Shown here one piece after another: positions 18,219-39,936 of a stretch of 64,000 bases of DNA; position 1 is the stretch's first letter; every line of letters begins with the position of its first letter. Below the pieces are notes generated by a model, which saw only the letters and a list, made by a program, of their open reading frames with translations, made no database searches and was not told the origin of the DNA. Origin of the DNA: Scylla paramamosain (Eukaryota > Arthropoda > Malacostraca > Decapoda > Portunidae). Position numbers and translations under genes: made by a program. The stretch lies in NCBI RefSeq assembly GCF_035594125.1, contig NC_087161.1:8020001-8084000 (forward strand), given 5' to 3'.

Positions 18219-19816
18219 CCTATATATAAGAATAAAGGTGCAGGGACAGACTTCGCAAATTACAGAGGCATATCACTACTATCGCATAAGGGTAAATTAT
18301 ACGAAAGAATTATTGAGCACAGAATTAGAAGGGTCGTCGAAGAGAAATAAAAAAAAAAAAAAAACTGTCAGTATGGGTTTAGACCGGAAAGGACTACTAT
18401 TGACCCTATCTTTGCCATGAAAATGCTGCTAGAGAAGAGTTGGGAGTGGGACAGAAGTAAATATATAGTTTTCGTTGATCTAGACAAGCCTTTGATAGAA
18501 TAAACAGAGATAAACTCTGGTATGTGCTGGAAGATTATTACTATGGGATCAACCCAAAATTAATCAAAGTGGTAAAGAGTGCTTATAAGATCTGCAGGAG
18601 TCGAGTAAAATGTGGAGAAACAGGGAGAATGGTTTGAAGTAAGGACTGGAGTGAGACAAGGAGGAGTACTGTCGCCATTGCTTTTCATTGTGTATTTGGA
18701 TAAGTGCTTTAGGTATGTCGCAAACCAAGCACAAGAAGAAACTTTTGCTTATGTGGATGACATTGCTATTGCGACAGACTCTCCTGACGCTCTACAGGTT
18801 GCTGTGAACAGATGGCAAGATGGAATGGCAAGAAGTGGGATGAAAATAAACATAAGGAAAACAGAAGTCATGGGAGTGGGAAGAGAATTGGAGCAGTTGT
18901 CAGTGGATTGTAATGGAGAAAGACTGACGGAGGTAAAGAATTTTAATTATCTTGGTATCAACATAAATAAGAGAAATTTAAATGAGACTGAAATTAACAA
19001 AAGGATTGAAAAATATAATGCAAATATAAACGCTTTATATCCAGTACTAAAAGATAAACATGTGCCTAGAAAATGCAAATTAATAGTTTACAATACAGTT
19101 CTTAAACCAATCCTGTTATATGGTGCTGAATGCTGGACTTTACAAAACTAGAATCGAAGATTCAGGCAGCCGAAATACGAGTGCTCAGAATAATCAGGGA
19201 TGTTACAAGAAGGAACAAGATGAGAAATGTTCAAATAAGAGAAGAGTTAGGAGTGAGGCCTCTACTGGAGGATGTTGATAGAGCAAGATTGAGATGGTTT
19301 GGACATGTTATGAGAATGGAAGAAGATCGGCATGCTAGGAAATATATGGAATGGATATCAAGAGGCAAGCGACCACGAGGGAGACCAAGGAAGGGATGGA
19401 AGGGATTGAAGAGAGCCTAAGTAGAAGAGGAAAGACAATGGTCGAGGTGATGGAGAACAGAAAATATGAAGACCGAGACGGATGGAGGAGTATTGTCCGG
19501 ATGTCATCGAACTGACAGGCTTATAGCCTAACCGGCGTCTGGTGAAGTGAAGTGAAGTTGTTGTTGGATAAAAAAGTGTGGGGGAAAAGAAGATGTATTG
19601 ATGAGGGAAAGTGGGTGGGAAGAGAAGTGTGAAGGAAAGTAGGAGGTAGATAGTATGTGGGCTTAACTACATTGCTTATTTTTTATTTATTTACTTTATT
19701 TTATTTATTTTTATTTTTTTCCAGCGACTCAGAGCACGGGGCCTGAAGGAGAGGGGAACTCTCCAAGGCCCAAGGTCTTGGACCCAAGGGTCCAAGGCGT
19801 CTGGTGAGAAAGGTGA

Positions 19817-19933
<117 letters not shown>

Positions 19934-20307
19934 GACACACGAATATATTCCTTATATTTTTTATCTTTTATACAGAAGAATTTGATTTGTTATAAACATT
20001 TCTTTTTATTCATCTTTAGTATATTTCTATATAATTATAAAAAATGCGTCAGTGCATTCGAACGTGGCCTCTTGCTCCTTGCCAAACATGTACTGCTCGA
20101 CGATATTGACATTGGCTTAAGGTTTATATTTTACAGGTGCTGGTTTGAACGATTAATATGTAGCTCTGATATGCATTTACAATTGTAAGATAAAGTAAGA
20201 ATATTCCAAATAAACATGGTTTTAAGCATGTTTTCTTTCTTTTGTCACTTATTTATAGTTAAAATACATAAGGAAATCAAATTGAAGGAGTCAGGATACA
20301 GCGCCGT

Positions 20308-20316
20308 CCTTTCCCC
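20308..20316 (+). promoter_or_regulatory. possible 5' TOP-like pyrimidine start of eEF1B mRNA
   Basis: A CCTTTCCCC run sits 68 bases before the start codon in a GC-rich stretch. Translation-factor mRNAs often begin with C followed by pyrimidines (TOP motif). That this is the transcription start is inference; an upstream non-coding exon is equally possible. Confidence 0.3.
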
Positions 20317-20383
20317 AGCAGGTCCATCGGGGCGGCGCGGCTGTACCTCACCTCCCACATTTTCGTCCTGCACGGCAGTCAAC

Positions 20384-30611
<10,228 letters not shown>

Positions 30612-31069
30612 GGCAAACCTCCCAAAAGCCTGCTGCTTCCTTCTCCTCATACCCAGTTTGTTGTCCCTGCCACTTGTTGTCAAGGAAACTCTTCCATAGT
30701 TTTAAAGGAAGATGCAGATGTTTTTATTAAAGCCATGGAAAAGTTGAATTTAGTTTACTTTCACTCCAGTTTTAAAAGCTACTCATGTGGGAAAATGAGG
30801 AGCAGATGAGTAAGTGAGAAATGTACACATGCAGGAAAGAGGTTGTTCCTGGCAATTGCCTCCAACATAAAATGTGCTGTACATACATCTTTGAGGGAGC
30901 TGAAGCAATGAACTGTCTCACACTGAAATGGGAAGGTCTTTAGAGTTCAGGAGAGGCTTCATTGTAAGGTCAGGAGCAAAGTATGCAACTTAATTTAAGA
31001 ATCATGAAAGGCAAGTAGACTTTTTTATGATTTCATTAAGTTGAATTGATGGATGCATACTTTTTTTTA

Positions 31070-31075
31070 AATAAA
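31070..31075 (+). terminator. candidate poly(A) signal of eEF1B
   Basis: AATAAA lies 459 bases after the stop codon. An earlier ATTAAA occurs at about 30726. Which one is used cannot be read from sequence alone. Confidence 0.5.
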
Positions 31076-31099
31076 GTAAGTGCAGTCCAAATTGTGAGG

Positions 31100-31441
31100 T
31101 TCGTACAGGCAAGAATAAGATCAAGACATTGACTAAACCTCTTTTTGGAATAAGTGAAGACAAGAATCAGTACAGACAGCTAACTGTTAAACTATAACTA
31201 CAGTCACCTATGTGAAAACACAGTAATTAATTCACCCAGAAAGATAATTACACTTTCTACTGGATTTTTTACTCACTTGTATGAAAACATTGCTTTCTAT
31301 AATAATGAATATATTGTGGTCATTTATAATGGGTAGTAGTAGTGAGTCATTACTGTCACCTATCATAATAGCTATGTGTTCAGACCACAAAATAAATCTT
31401 CATTGACCATATATGAGGACCCTAGAGCCAGTGATGTAAGT

Positions 31442-31479
<38 letters not shown>

Positions 31480-31838
31480 CTCAGTTTTGTGAGTTTCAAA
31501 ATGCAATATCTCTTCAATGGATTGAGATAGCAATGACTTGTATCAAAACATTCAGAACTATTTACAGCTATTTAGTTGAATTATATTATGAAGTTACAAT
31601 TAAATTACATTATTAAAAATAAATAGGTGACTGCATTTTTCTTCGATATGATTTTAAAGATATAACACAGCTACATTAAAATTGTATCTAGCTACACTAA
31701 AATTGTATCTAGCACCCACACATTGTGTATTTCCTTTATTCTATCAAGTTTGATTTTCTATATACTAACAGGGGAATCAACCACTGAAGTCTTCTTTTTA
31801 GTGAACTTATCAATTTTATGAAGCAAAATCATGACATA
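31100..31838. other. unidentified sequence downstream of eEF1B
   Basis: AT-rich, with a 36-base poly-A at about 31443-31478 and a small direct repeat (CTACA[T/C]TAAAATTGTATCTAG) at 31671-31712. No exon recognised. Confidence 0.5.
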
Positions 31839-32323
31839 AATGTCTGGGGGGGTTCCACTCATACCACTCTTTTAGACAGGGTGGAATCAAAAGCTTTTCG
31901 TCTCATCAACTCCTCTCCTCTAACTGACTGTCTTCAGCCTCTTTCTCATCACCACAATATTGCATCTCTAGCTATCTTCTGGTATTTTCATGCTAACTGC
32001 TCTTCTAATCTTGCTAAGCCTTCTCTCCTTCTGTGGCCTCACTGCACAAGACTTTCTTCTTTCTCTCACCTCTATTCTGTTCACCTCTCTAATGCAAGAG
32101 TTAACCAGTATTCTCAATCATTCATCCCTTTCTCTGGTAAACTCCGGAACTCCCTGCCTGCTTCCGTATTTCTTCAAGAGGGAGGTTTCAAGACACTTCT
32201 TCAATTTTTGACTACCGCTTTGAACCCTTTTTGGGGACCGGCATATCAGTCAGCTTTTTTTTTTTTTATTGGATTTGTTGCCCTTGGCTGGTGTCCCTCC
32301 TACATAAAAAAAAAAGAAAAATA
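31839..32323 (+). mobile_element. family D LINE, 3'-end-only copy 3
   Basis: Starts within the HVWGDSTHT region and continues with LLDRVESKAFRLINSSPLTDC, ARVNQYSQSFIPFSGKL and the 3' UTR ending in TTGGCTGGTGTCCCTCCTACAT and poly-A. Strong 5' truncation. A DLNSF-coding segment is missing. Confidence 0.88.
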
Positions 32324-33872
32324 GTTCCTAAGATGAACACAAATGAGAAGAATGATACAAGCTTAAAAAATGAAACTGGAAGGAAATAAGACAAAAGAAC
32401 TAATAAATGTTATGAAAATATACTGGTATAAAAGATAATAGAATATAAAGAAATAATAAAATCATCTGATGCTTCCAAAGCTCACATAGGCTTCCCTCAT
32501 GCTTTTTCATCTTTTAGTGATAATTTTCTTCCATTTTTCTTCCTCTGGAGGGTCCTTGCTCCTCAGGGGGTACACTGTTGCCCGCCATAATAATGAAAAG
32601 CTTACATGTTGTGTAAAAGCAAAATTGAGACACCAGCCTGTCATTCAAGGGTAGCAAGCAGGCTGGAGGGAGGGAAACTGTGAAGTGTGTTGGTGTGGTT
32701 GTGCCTTGGCAAAATACATGACTCGTAGCATGAGCTGTCATTGCCTGGCTCTTCCTGCGCTGCTGTGATGATGGGGTTACTTCTCTCTGGCCCCAGCAAC
32801 TGAAAGCTTTCACTCAAGCATGGCAAAAAGGTTCTGTGGATAGTTTTAACTTGGATGGATTTTTAACCCTATTTCAGGGTCTATTCTGACATCTGTGCTC
32901 TCTCCCATCATGATAGGAAGATTGGGGAAGACAATGCAATAAAAATAATAATTAGATTGCTTACGTCACTCTGGCTTTAGATGCCTAATATATTCATCAG
33001 TGTACACAGTATATTTCTATGAAAGTGATTGGTTAACAGGAGTTATGATGAATAATAAACATATAATGCCAAGGCAAGTATGAGTGACAAGGAAACTGAG
33101 TGAGTGAGGGAATGGTGCAGCCAGTCACAAGAGGCATTACAAATGTACATTTCCAGAATAAATGCTGACAAATTGCAACATTTTGTATCACAGCTGTACA
33201 TGTGACTGAATACCTTAATGTATAATAAAAGATATCTGTTGGGCCATTTGTTGGATTCTTGAGTTAAATAAGTAATTCCTTTTGAAGTTAAATTAATTAT
33301 TGCAACTTGTTTTTCTCTCAAATGTCACCACACATTTGAAAAATAGCCTGGTGTATCCCTGCACCCTCCCAAACACTGAAAGCCCTATTTTATCTTCCAA
33401 TTAAGATTTTCTCCCTCTTTTTATTCCTCACCAAAGTCATCATGTATACCTATCTTCATTATATATATACATGTTGTACCTGACAATCTGAGAAACCTTA
33501 CCACTGATAGTAGGTAATGCACTCATGACTAAAGCTTCAGAATAACTTTGCTCTATGTAGTTCATCATCACTCAGCAGCAGCCCTGTGGCTTACGAGTAT
33601 CAGTATGGACTGTAACCTGTGTAGTAAAAGAGTCAAGTTTATCTTGAAAGTAGAAGTGATAAAATTTAGCATATCAGACACAATGGTTATCTAAAGATTG
33701 CTGGAACTGGACTGAGTTTCATTGTAGAGTAACCTGTAACAAATGAACTATATATTTAAAAACTACACTAAAGGATCCTAAATAATTATTACAAGGATTT
33801 ATGTAAAACCTTAGTTTCAATTGTGTATTTATTTTTTTACAACTGAAGAGAAATTCAAATTTAGCCTTAATT

Positions 33873-33874
<2 letters not shown>
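32324..33874. other. unidentified intergenic sequence
   Basis: No supported exon. Minus-strand frames at 32514-32826 are open but overlap each other in two frames and show no recognisable motif. Confidence 0.45.

Positions 33875-33918
<44 letters not shown>
33875..33918. repeat. (GT)n microsatellite
   Basis: About 44 bases of GT. Confidence 0.97.
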
Positions 33919-33919
<1 letters not shown>

Positions 33920-34239
33920 CGGAGACACCTTATTTCAGATATCCCAATCCAAAGAAATGTTAGCTTAATAAAGTTGGAAAAAATAAATAAATATTTTCAT
34001 ACATTTGTTTTTTCCCAAAATCAGTGGGGTAGCAAGAAAAAACAGTGCACGAATGCACAAAAATCCTTTAAATCCATATAAATCTTTTTACTTAACAATT
34101 TCAAAATTCTTAAAATCTAAACAATTATGACTGAATAAAAGCTCCAACATGATAAGCCTTCACTTACAAGCATCTCACATTTATTGCTTGCCTGGAAAAT
34201 TTTAATATTATTTGTCTTATGATCAAGAGAACCTTTAGT

Positions 34240-34715
34240 CTTGGAAGTTCAAAATGAGAAAGCAAGAATTTAGTTTGAGATGATGAGACAAAAAAAATTA
34301 TGAGGAGAGTAAAAATTTAGTCTAAGATGATAGGAAAAGAATTAAGTGAACAAAAACAAAAATTTAGTGAAAAAAAATTTAGTGAGATGATGGGAAAAAA
34401 TTAATCTGACATGAGAAGAGAGTAAAAATTTAGTTGGAGATGATTGGAGAACAAAAATGTAGTCAGAAATGATGAGAAAACAAAAAACAAAAATTTAGTC
34501 TGTGATGATAGAACAAAAATTTAGTCTGAGGTGATGGGAAAACAAAAATTTAGTCTGAGATGATGGGAGAACAAAAATTTAGTCTGAGGTGATAAGAAAA
34601 CAAAAATTTAGTCTGAAATGATAGAACAAAAAATTTAGCCCCAGATGATGGGAAAGCAAAATTTTAGTCTGACATGAGAGAAGAGCAAAAATTCAAATAA
34701 TCTGACATGAGAGGA
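34240..34715. repeat. AT-rich minisatellite, core AAAATTTAGTCTGAGATGAT
   Basis: About a dozen imperfect copies of a core (AAAAATTTAGTCTGAGATGAT, then GGGAAAAC or GAGAAC), spaced mostly about 30-40 bases apart. The regular copies are at 34485-34640 and the more decayed ones at the flanks. Confidence 0.9.
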
Positions 34716-34985
34716 GACTCTGAGGAGTGAAAAAGGGCAAAGACTTGGAGGAAGGTAATACAGCTGAGCATAACGATTGGAAATTATCAGAAGTTTCCTG
34801 GGAAGAAGTGAGAGTTCTGAAATCCACACCCAATGGAATTAGATAGAAAGTTTTGTACTTGCTTATAGTGACTGGGGATTGGGAAGAAAAACTGATCTTT
34901 AGTATGAAAGAGGAGGGAGAATTGGGATTTATCAGATATGGGAGAAGGTTTGGGAGATGTAGTGCAGTGTCAGTGAGGAATGATA

Positions 34986-35206
34986 ACAGGGGGAGACTGG
35001 GGCTGTGGGGCCTGGCAGGGGAAGACTGGAGGTGTGGGGAGTTGGCAGGGGGAGACTGGGAGTGTGAGGCCTAGAAGCAGAAGACTGGGGCTGTGAGGGC
35101 CTGGCAAGGGAAGACTGGGGCTATGGAGCCCTGGCAGGGGGAGACTGGGGCTGTGTGGGCCAGGCAGGGGAAGATTGGGGGCATGGAGATTGGGACAAGG
35201 TGGGTG
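34986..35206. repeat. G-rich 30-bp minisatellite
   Basis: About seven units of 30 bases with core CCTGGCAGGGGGAGACTGGG. The G-rich strand gives runs of 3-5 G at short spacing. All three frames of the repeat are partly open (for example PWQGETGAV-type units), but I see no evidence that it is translated. Confidence 0.92.
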
Positions 35207-35539
35207 AAGAACCTAGGCAGGGCTGGTCTAGGAGCAGGATGTCCCAGAGCAAAAGCATGTATTTACAATACACAAGTCAACTCTACCTTCCACCTCTTTC
35301 TTCACCATCTTCAGGGCCAGTGAATATTTTCCCTGTACAAGTAAAGCTTTTACTGCCTCTTGCATCTCCTGCTCCTGCTGTAGCCATCTAAAAGTAGGCC
35401 TCACACCTGCAAGAAAATAAAATGTCTAAGAACTAAACATTTACTTAGGAAAACACACACACACACACCAATAAATGTCATGTAATAAGAGACCTGATTG
35501 GAATTATAAATTAGATAACAAGCATCTGAAAAAGAAGAA

Positions 35540-35720
35540 GACTTATGTGTAATAATAAACACATAAATGACAAAGTAAGGAACACACACCACTTGTTGGC
35601 AAATATGAGGAAATCACTTAGATACAAAGATGCATATGAAGAAATTATGAAGAAAATAATTGAAACATTTGTAAGACTAACACTTGAATATGCAACGTTA
35701 GTATGGAATTCACATATGAA
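35540..35720 (+). mobile_element. LINE C-terminal fragment
   Basis: The frame LLANMRKSLRYKDAYEEIMKK...RLTLEYATLVWNSHMKK resembles the post-RT region of CR1-type LINEs (compare RPRLEYAAVVWSPYKKK in element A). Poly-A/AAAT-rich sequence follows. Confidence 0.65.
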
Positions 35721-35894
35721 GAAAAAAAAAATAAATAAATAAAAAAAAAAAATAAATAAATAAACAGATAAATAAAAAATAAATAAATAAAAATGAATAA
35801 ATAAATAAGTAAATATATAGCAAAAGTGGGGTGGATTTTGCTATGGGTGACATGGACAGTCACCTATGAGCAGGATTAGAAAGAAAAAAAATAA

Positions 35895-35933
<39 letters not shown>

Positions 35934-36077
35934 AATAAAAAATCTGGATTTTTGGGTTATATATTTTTATTTTTTTGGGGGGGACTATTTATTTTTTTGT
36001 TTATTCCTCATATCAATATGTAAATAAGCTTAAATAATCAATTAAAAAGTAACCTAGAATGAAATAAAAGATTTGAA
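35720..36077. repeat. (AAAT)n-rich stretch with one copy of the 23-bp repeat
   Basis: Simple AAAT repeats at about 35728-35815 and 35885-35938 flank a single GGTGACATGGACAGTCACC unit at about 35846-35864. Confidence 0.85.
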
Positions 36078-37690
36078 TTTTTTTTATGTAGGAAGAGCAC
36101 CAGCTAAAGAAAAAAAAAAAAAAAAAAAAAAAAAGACAGTGAGGTATTGGTTTCCGAACAGAATCAAAAGCAGTCATCAAAAATTTAAGGATAAGTGTCT
36201 TGAAACCTCCTCCTTGAAAGAGTTTAAGTCATAGGAGGGAGAAGATACAGAAGTAGGCAAGGAGTTCCAGAGTTTGGCAGAGAAAGGGATGAATGATTGA
36301 GAATACTGGCTAACTCTTGCATTAGAGGGGTAGACGAGAGAACAAGGGACAAAAGAAAGAAAAAAGTCTTGTATAGTGAGGCTGCAGGAAGAGAGAAGGC
36401 CTGCAGTTAGCAAGATCAGAAGAGCAGTTAGCACAAAAAGAGCAGTAGAAGATAGGTAGAGATGCAACATTAAAGATCAGAAGAGCAGTTAGCATGAAAA
36501 GAGCGGTAGAGAAGATAGATAGAGACACAACATTACGGTGATGAGAAAGAGGCTGAAGACAGTCAGTTAGAGGAGAGAAGTTGATGAGATGAAAAGCTTT
36601 TGATTTCACCCTGTCTAAAAGAGCGGTATGAGTGGAACCCCCAGGCATGTATGTCACTTATGTTTCTGAGGCTTCGCTGTGAGAACTGTTTATTTCCTGA
36701 AGGGTTGGATGTCTATGAAGGGGTGAAAAAGTGTAGGGTGGTATTAGAATTTGGTATTTGGTTTAGAACATCATTGATGAATAATATGAAGAGAGTGGGT
36801 AACAGGACAGAACCGTGAGGAACACCACTGTTAATAAATTTAGAATAACAGTGACCATCTAACACAGCAGCAATAAAATGGTCAGAAAGGAAACTTGAGA
36901 TGAAGTTACAGAGAGAAGCATAGAAGCTGTAGGAGGATAGTTTGGAAATCAAAGCTTAGTGCCAGACTCTATTAAAAGCTTTTGATATGACTAAGCCAAT
37001 GGCAAAGGTTTAACCAAAATCTCTAAAAGAGGATGACGAAAACTCAGTAAGGAAAGCCAGATCACCAGATCAACAGAACCCATACTGGTGATCATATAGA
37101 AGGCTGTGAAGTAATAGATGTTTAATAATCTTCCTGTTGAGGATAGATTAAAAAATTTAGCGAGGCAGGAAATTAAAGCAATAGGACAGTAGATTGAGGC
37201 ATTAGAATGGTCACCCTTTTAAGAAACAGGATGAATGAAGGCAAACTTCTAGCAAGATGGAAAGGTAGATGTTGACAGACAGAGTTGAAAGAGTTTGACT
37301 AGACAAGGTGCAAGCACAGAGACAGTTTTGGAGAACAATAGGAGGGACCCCATCAGGTCCATAAGTCTTCTGAGGGTTAAGGCCTGTGAGGGCATGGAAA
37401 ACGTCACTACAAAGGATCTTAATGGGTCACATGAAGTAGCCAGAGGATGGAGGAGTGGGGAACAAGCCCTGAATTGCCCAAGGTAGAGCTTTTAGCAAAG
37501 GTTTGAGCAAAGAGTTCGACTTTAGAAATAGATGAGATAGCAGAGGTGTCATCAGATTGAAATAAAAGAGGGAAAGATGAAGAAGTAAAGTTACTGGAAA
37601 TGTTATTGGAGATGTTTTTGGCTAAGTGGCAGAAGTCTTGAAGGTCAGAAATCTTGAAAGATTTTAATACTTTCTATTAATGAAGAACAG
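36078..37690 (-). mobile_element. family D LINE, copy 4 (left arm of inverted pair)
   Basis: The minus strand reads, from right to left: a finger region near 37340 (PDGV-like), KAFDRVWH-like traces near 36990, SINSGVPHGSVL (36780-36830), then SGVP...LLDRVKSKAFHLINFSPLTDC and ARVSQYSQSFIPFSAKLWNS. The 3' tail and poly-A complement are at 36100-36134. It has an internal 60-bp tandem duplication (about 36418-36538). It faces copy 5 head to head. Confidence 0.85.
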
Positions 37691-37875
37691 ACACTTGTTT
37701 AGGTCATGCTGATACAGATTGGTCCAGTTGGACAAAATCTGTGTTAACATGTCCTGTACAGCAAATGAATGGGTCACACTTCTACTTTTACATTTTTTAT
37801 GTATATGTACATATATAGACCTTAATTATCAATATGATATAAAACAAAATTTTGTTATGTAAAATATCTAAAAAA

Positions 37876-38067
37876 AAAAAAGAAAATAAAAAGACTTAGG
37901 TTGTTTTTTTCTATTTATTTATTTTTTATTCTATGGGTGTTTTTAATGGCAGCCTTGCCTATGGATGACATGGACAGTCACCTATGAGTGACATGGACAG
38001 TTGCCTAAAGGTGACATGGACAGTCACTTATGAGCAGGGTTGGCATTAAAAAAAAACCACCCCCCCA

Positions 38068-38103
<36 letters not shown>

Positions 38104-38106
38104 AAT

Positions 38107-38138
<32 letters not shown>

Positions 38139-38240
38139 ATAAAGAGTAAAAAAATAAAAATAAATAAATAAATAAAAAAACAAGAAAATAAATAAAAAAA
38201 TAAATAAAAAATAACTTTTTTTTTTTTTTGGGGGGGGGGG
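37876..38240. repeat. centre of the inverted pair: poly-A/AAAT and 23-bp minisatellite
   Basis: Contains three copies of the GGTGACATGGACAGT-type unit at about 37962-38032. They are flanked by T-rich sequence on one side and by poly-A and AAAT repeats on the other. Confidence 0.85.
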
Positions 38241-38449
38241 GAGATTTTTAAATAAAATATTTTGCACATAAAAATTTAGTTCTATATCACATTGGTAATT
38301 AAGGTCTATATATGTACATGTACATAAAAAAGGCAAAAATAGTCAAGTCTGATCTGTTCATTCCTGTATAGTACAAGTTAACACAGGCTTTGTCCAAATG
38401 GACCAACCTGTATCAGCATGACCTAAATAAATGTCTGATCTTCATTAAA

Positions 38450-39936
38450 AGCATGTCAGAATATTTCAAGATCTAACTCCCCTTGTAATTTTTGGCACCT
38501 AGCCAAAAACATCTACAATAACTTTGCTTCTTCATCTTTCCTTTCTTTGTTTGAATCTGATGGCACCAATGCCATCTCATCTATTTCTAAAGCTGAATTC
38601 TTCACTCAAACCTTTGCTAAAAACCCTACCTTGGATAATTCAGGGCTTGTTTCTCCCTCTCCTCCACCCTCTGACTACTTCATACTACCTATTAAAATCC
38701 TTTGCAATGATGTTTTCCATGCCCTCACTGACCTTAACCCTCAGAAAGCTTATGAACCTGATGGGGTCCCTCACATTGTTCTCTGAAACTGTGACTCCAT
38801 GCTTGCACCTTGCCTAGTCAAACTTTTCCAGCTCTGTCTGTCAACATCTACCTTTCCTTGGTGGAAGTTTGCCTATATTTGGTGAAACATTTGCTGTTGG
38901 CCTAGTCATATCAAAAGCTTTTAATAGAGTCCGGCACAAAGCTTTAATTTCCAAACTACCTTCCTATGGCTTCTATCCTTCTCTCTGTAACTTCACCTAA
39001 AGTTTCCTCTCTGACCATTCTATTGCTGCTGTGGCAGATGGTCACTGTTCTTCTAAATCTATTAACAGTGGTTTTCTTCAGGGTTCTGTCCTGTCACTCA
39101 CTCTCTTCATATTATTAATTAATGATCTTCTAAACCAAACTTCTTGTCCTATCCACCCATATGCTGATATACCACCCTGTACTTTTCTATGTCTTCGTAG
39201 ACATCCAACCCTTCACGCAGTAAACAGTTCATGCAGGGAAACCACAGAATGCCTGACATCTGAGCTCTCTAAAATTTCTGATTGGGGCAGAGCAAACTTA
39301 ATATTGTTCAATGCCTCAACCTCAAAATCTCAATTCCTCCATCTATCAACTCAACACAACCTTCCAGACAACTATCCCCTCTTCTTCAGTGACACTCAAT
39401 TGTCCCCCTCTTCTACAACGAACGTCCTTGGTCTCCCCTTTACTTATAATCCAAACTGGAAACTCCACATCTCATCTCTAGCTAAAAAGCTTCTATGAAG
39501 TTAGGCATCATGAGTTCTCTCACTCTTCCAGGTGCTAACTCTGTACAGGGGTCTTGTCTGTCCATGTATGGAGTATGCTTCACATGTACTGGGGGTGGGG
39601 GGTGGGGGGCATTCCACTCATACCACTCTTTTAGACAAGGTGGAATCAAAAGCTTTTCATCTCATCAACTCCTCTCCTCTAACTGACTGTCTTCAGACTC
39701 TCTCTCTCATCGCTGAAATGTTGCATCTCTTGCTATCTTCTACTGTTATTTTCATGCCAACTGCTCTTCTGATCTTATTAACTGCATGCCTCCCATCCTC
39801 CTGCAGCCTCATGGGACAAGATTTTTTTCATTCTCTCACCCCTATTCTGTCCACCTCTCTAATGCAAAAGTTAACCAGTATTCTCAATCATTCATCCCTT
39901 TCTCTGATAAACTCTGGAACTTCCTGGCTGCTTGTC
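38450..39936 (+). mobile_element. family D LINE, copy 5 (right arm), split by a CR1 element
   Basis: Starts near SRSNSPCNFWHLAKN-like text and continues with AISSISKAEFFTQTFAKN. The palm block (SINSGFLQGSVLSLTLF, YADIPP, a damaged YADD) and SDWGRANLILFNASTSKSQF follow. HVLGVGG...LLDKVESKAFHLINSSPLTDC comes next. It stops inside SGTSWLL at 39936 and resumes at 43349 with the YDLNSF-coding segment, 3' UTR and poly-A (to about 43530). The CR1 element therefore inserted into it. Confidence 0.85.

Noticed and set aside
32514..32826. Minus-strand frames of 99 and 61 residues
   Set aside because: They overlap in two frames, have no recognisable motif, and show no splice-site support or neighbouring exons.
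34853..35391. Open frames with 10-residue repeats (PWQGETGAV-type)
   Set aside because: They arise from the 30-bp G-rich minisatellite. Several frames are open at once and no splice or start context supports a protein.
37900..38040. Telomeric repeat near the POT1-like gene (TTAGG-like text at 37897)
   Set aside because: Only a single TTAGG occurs and there is no (TTAGG)n array anywhere in the window.
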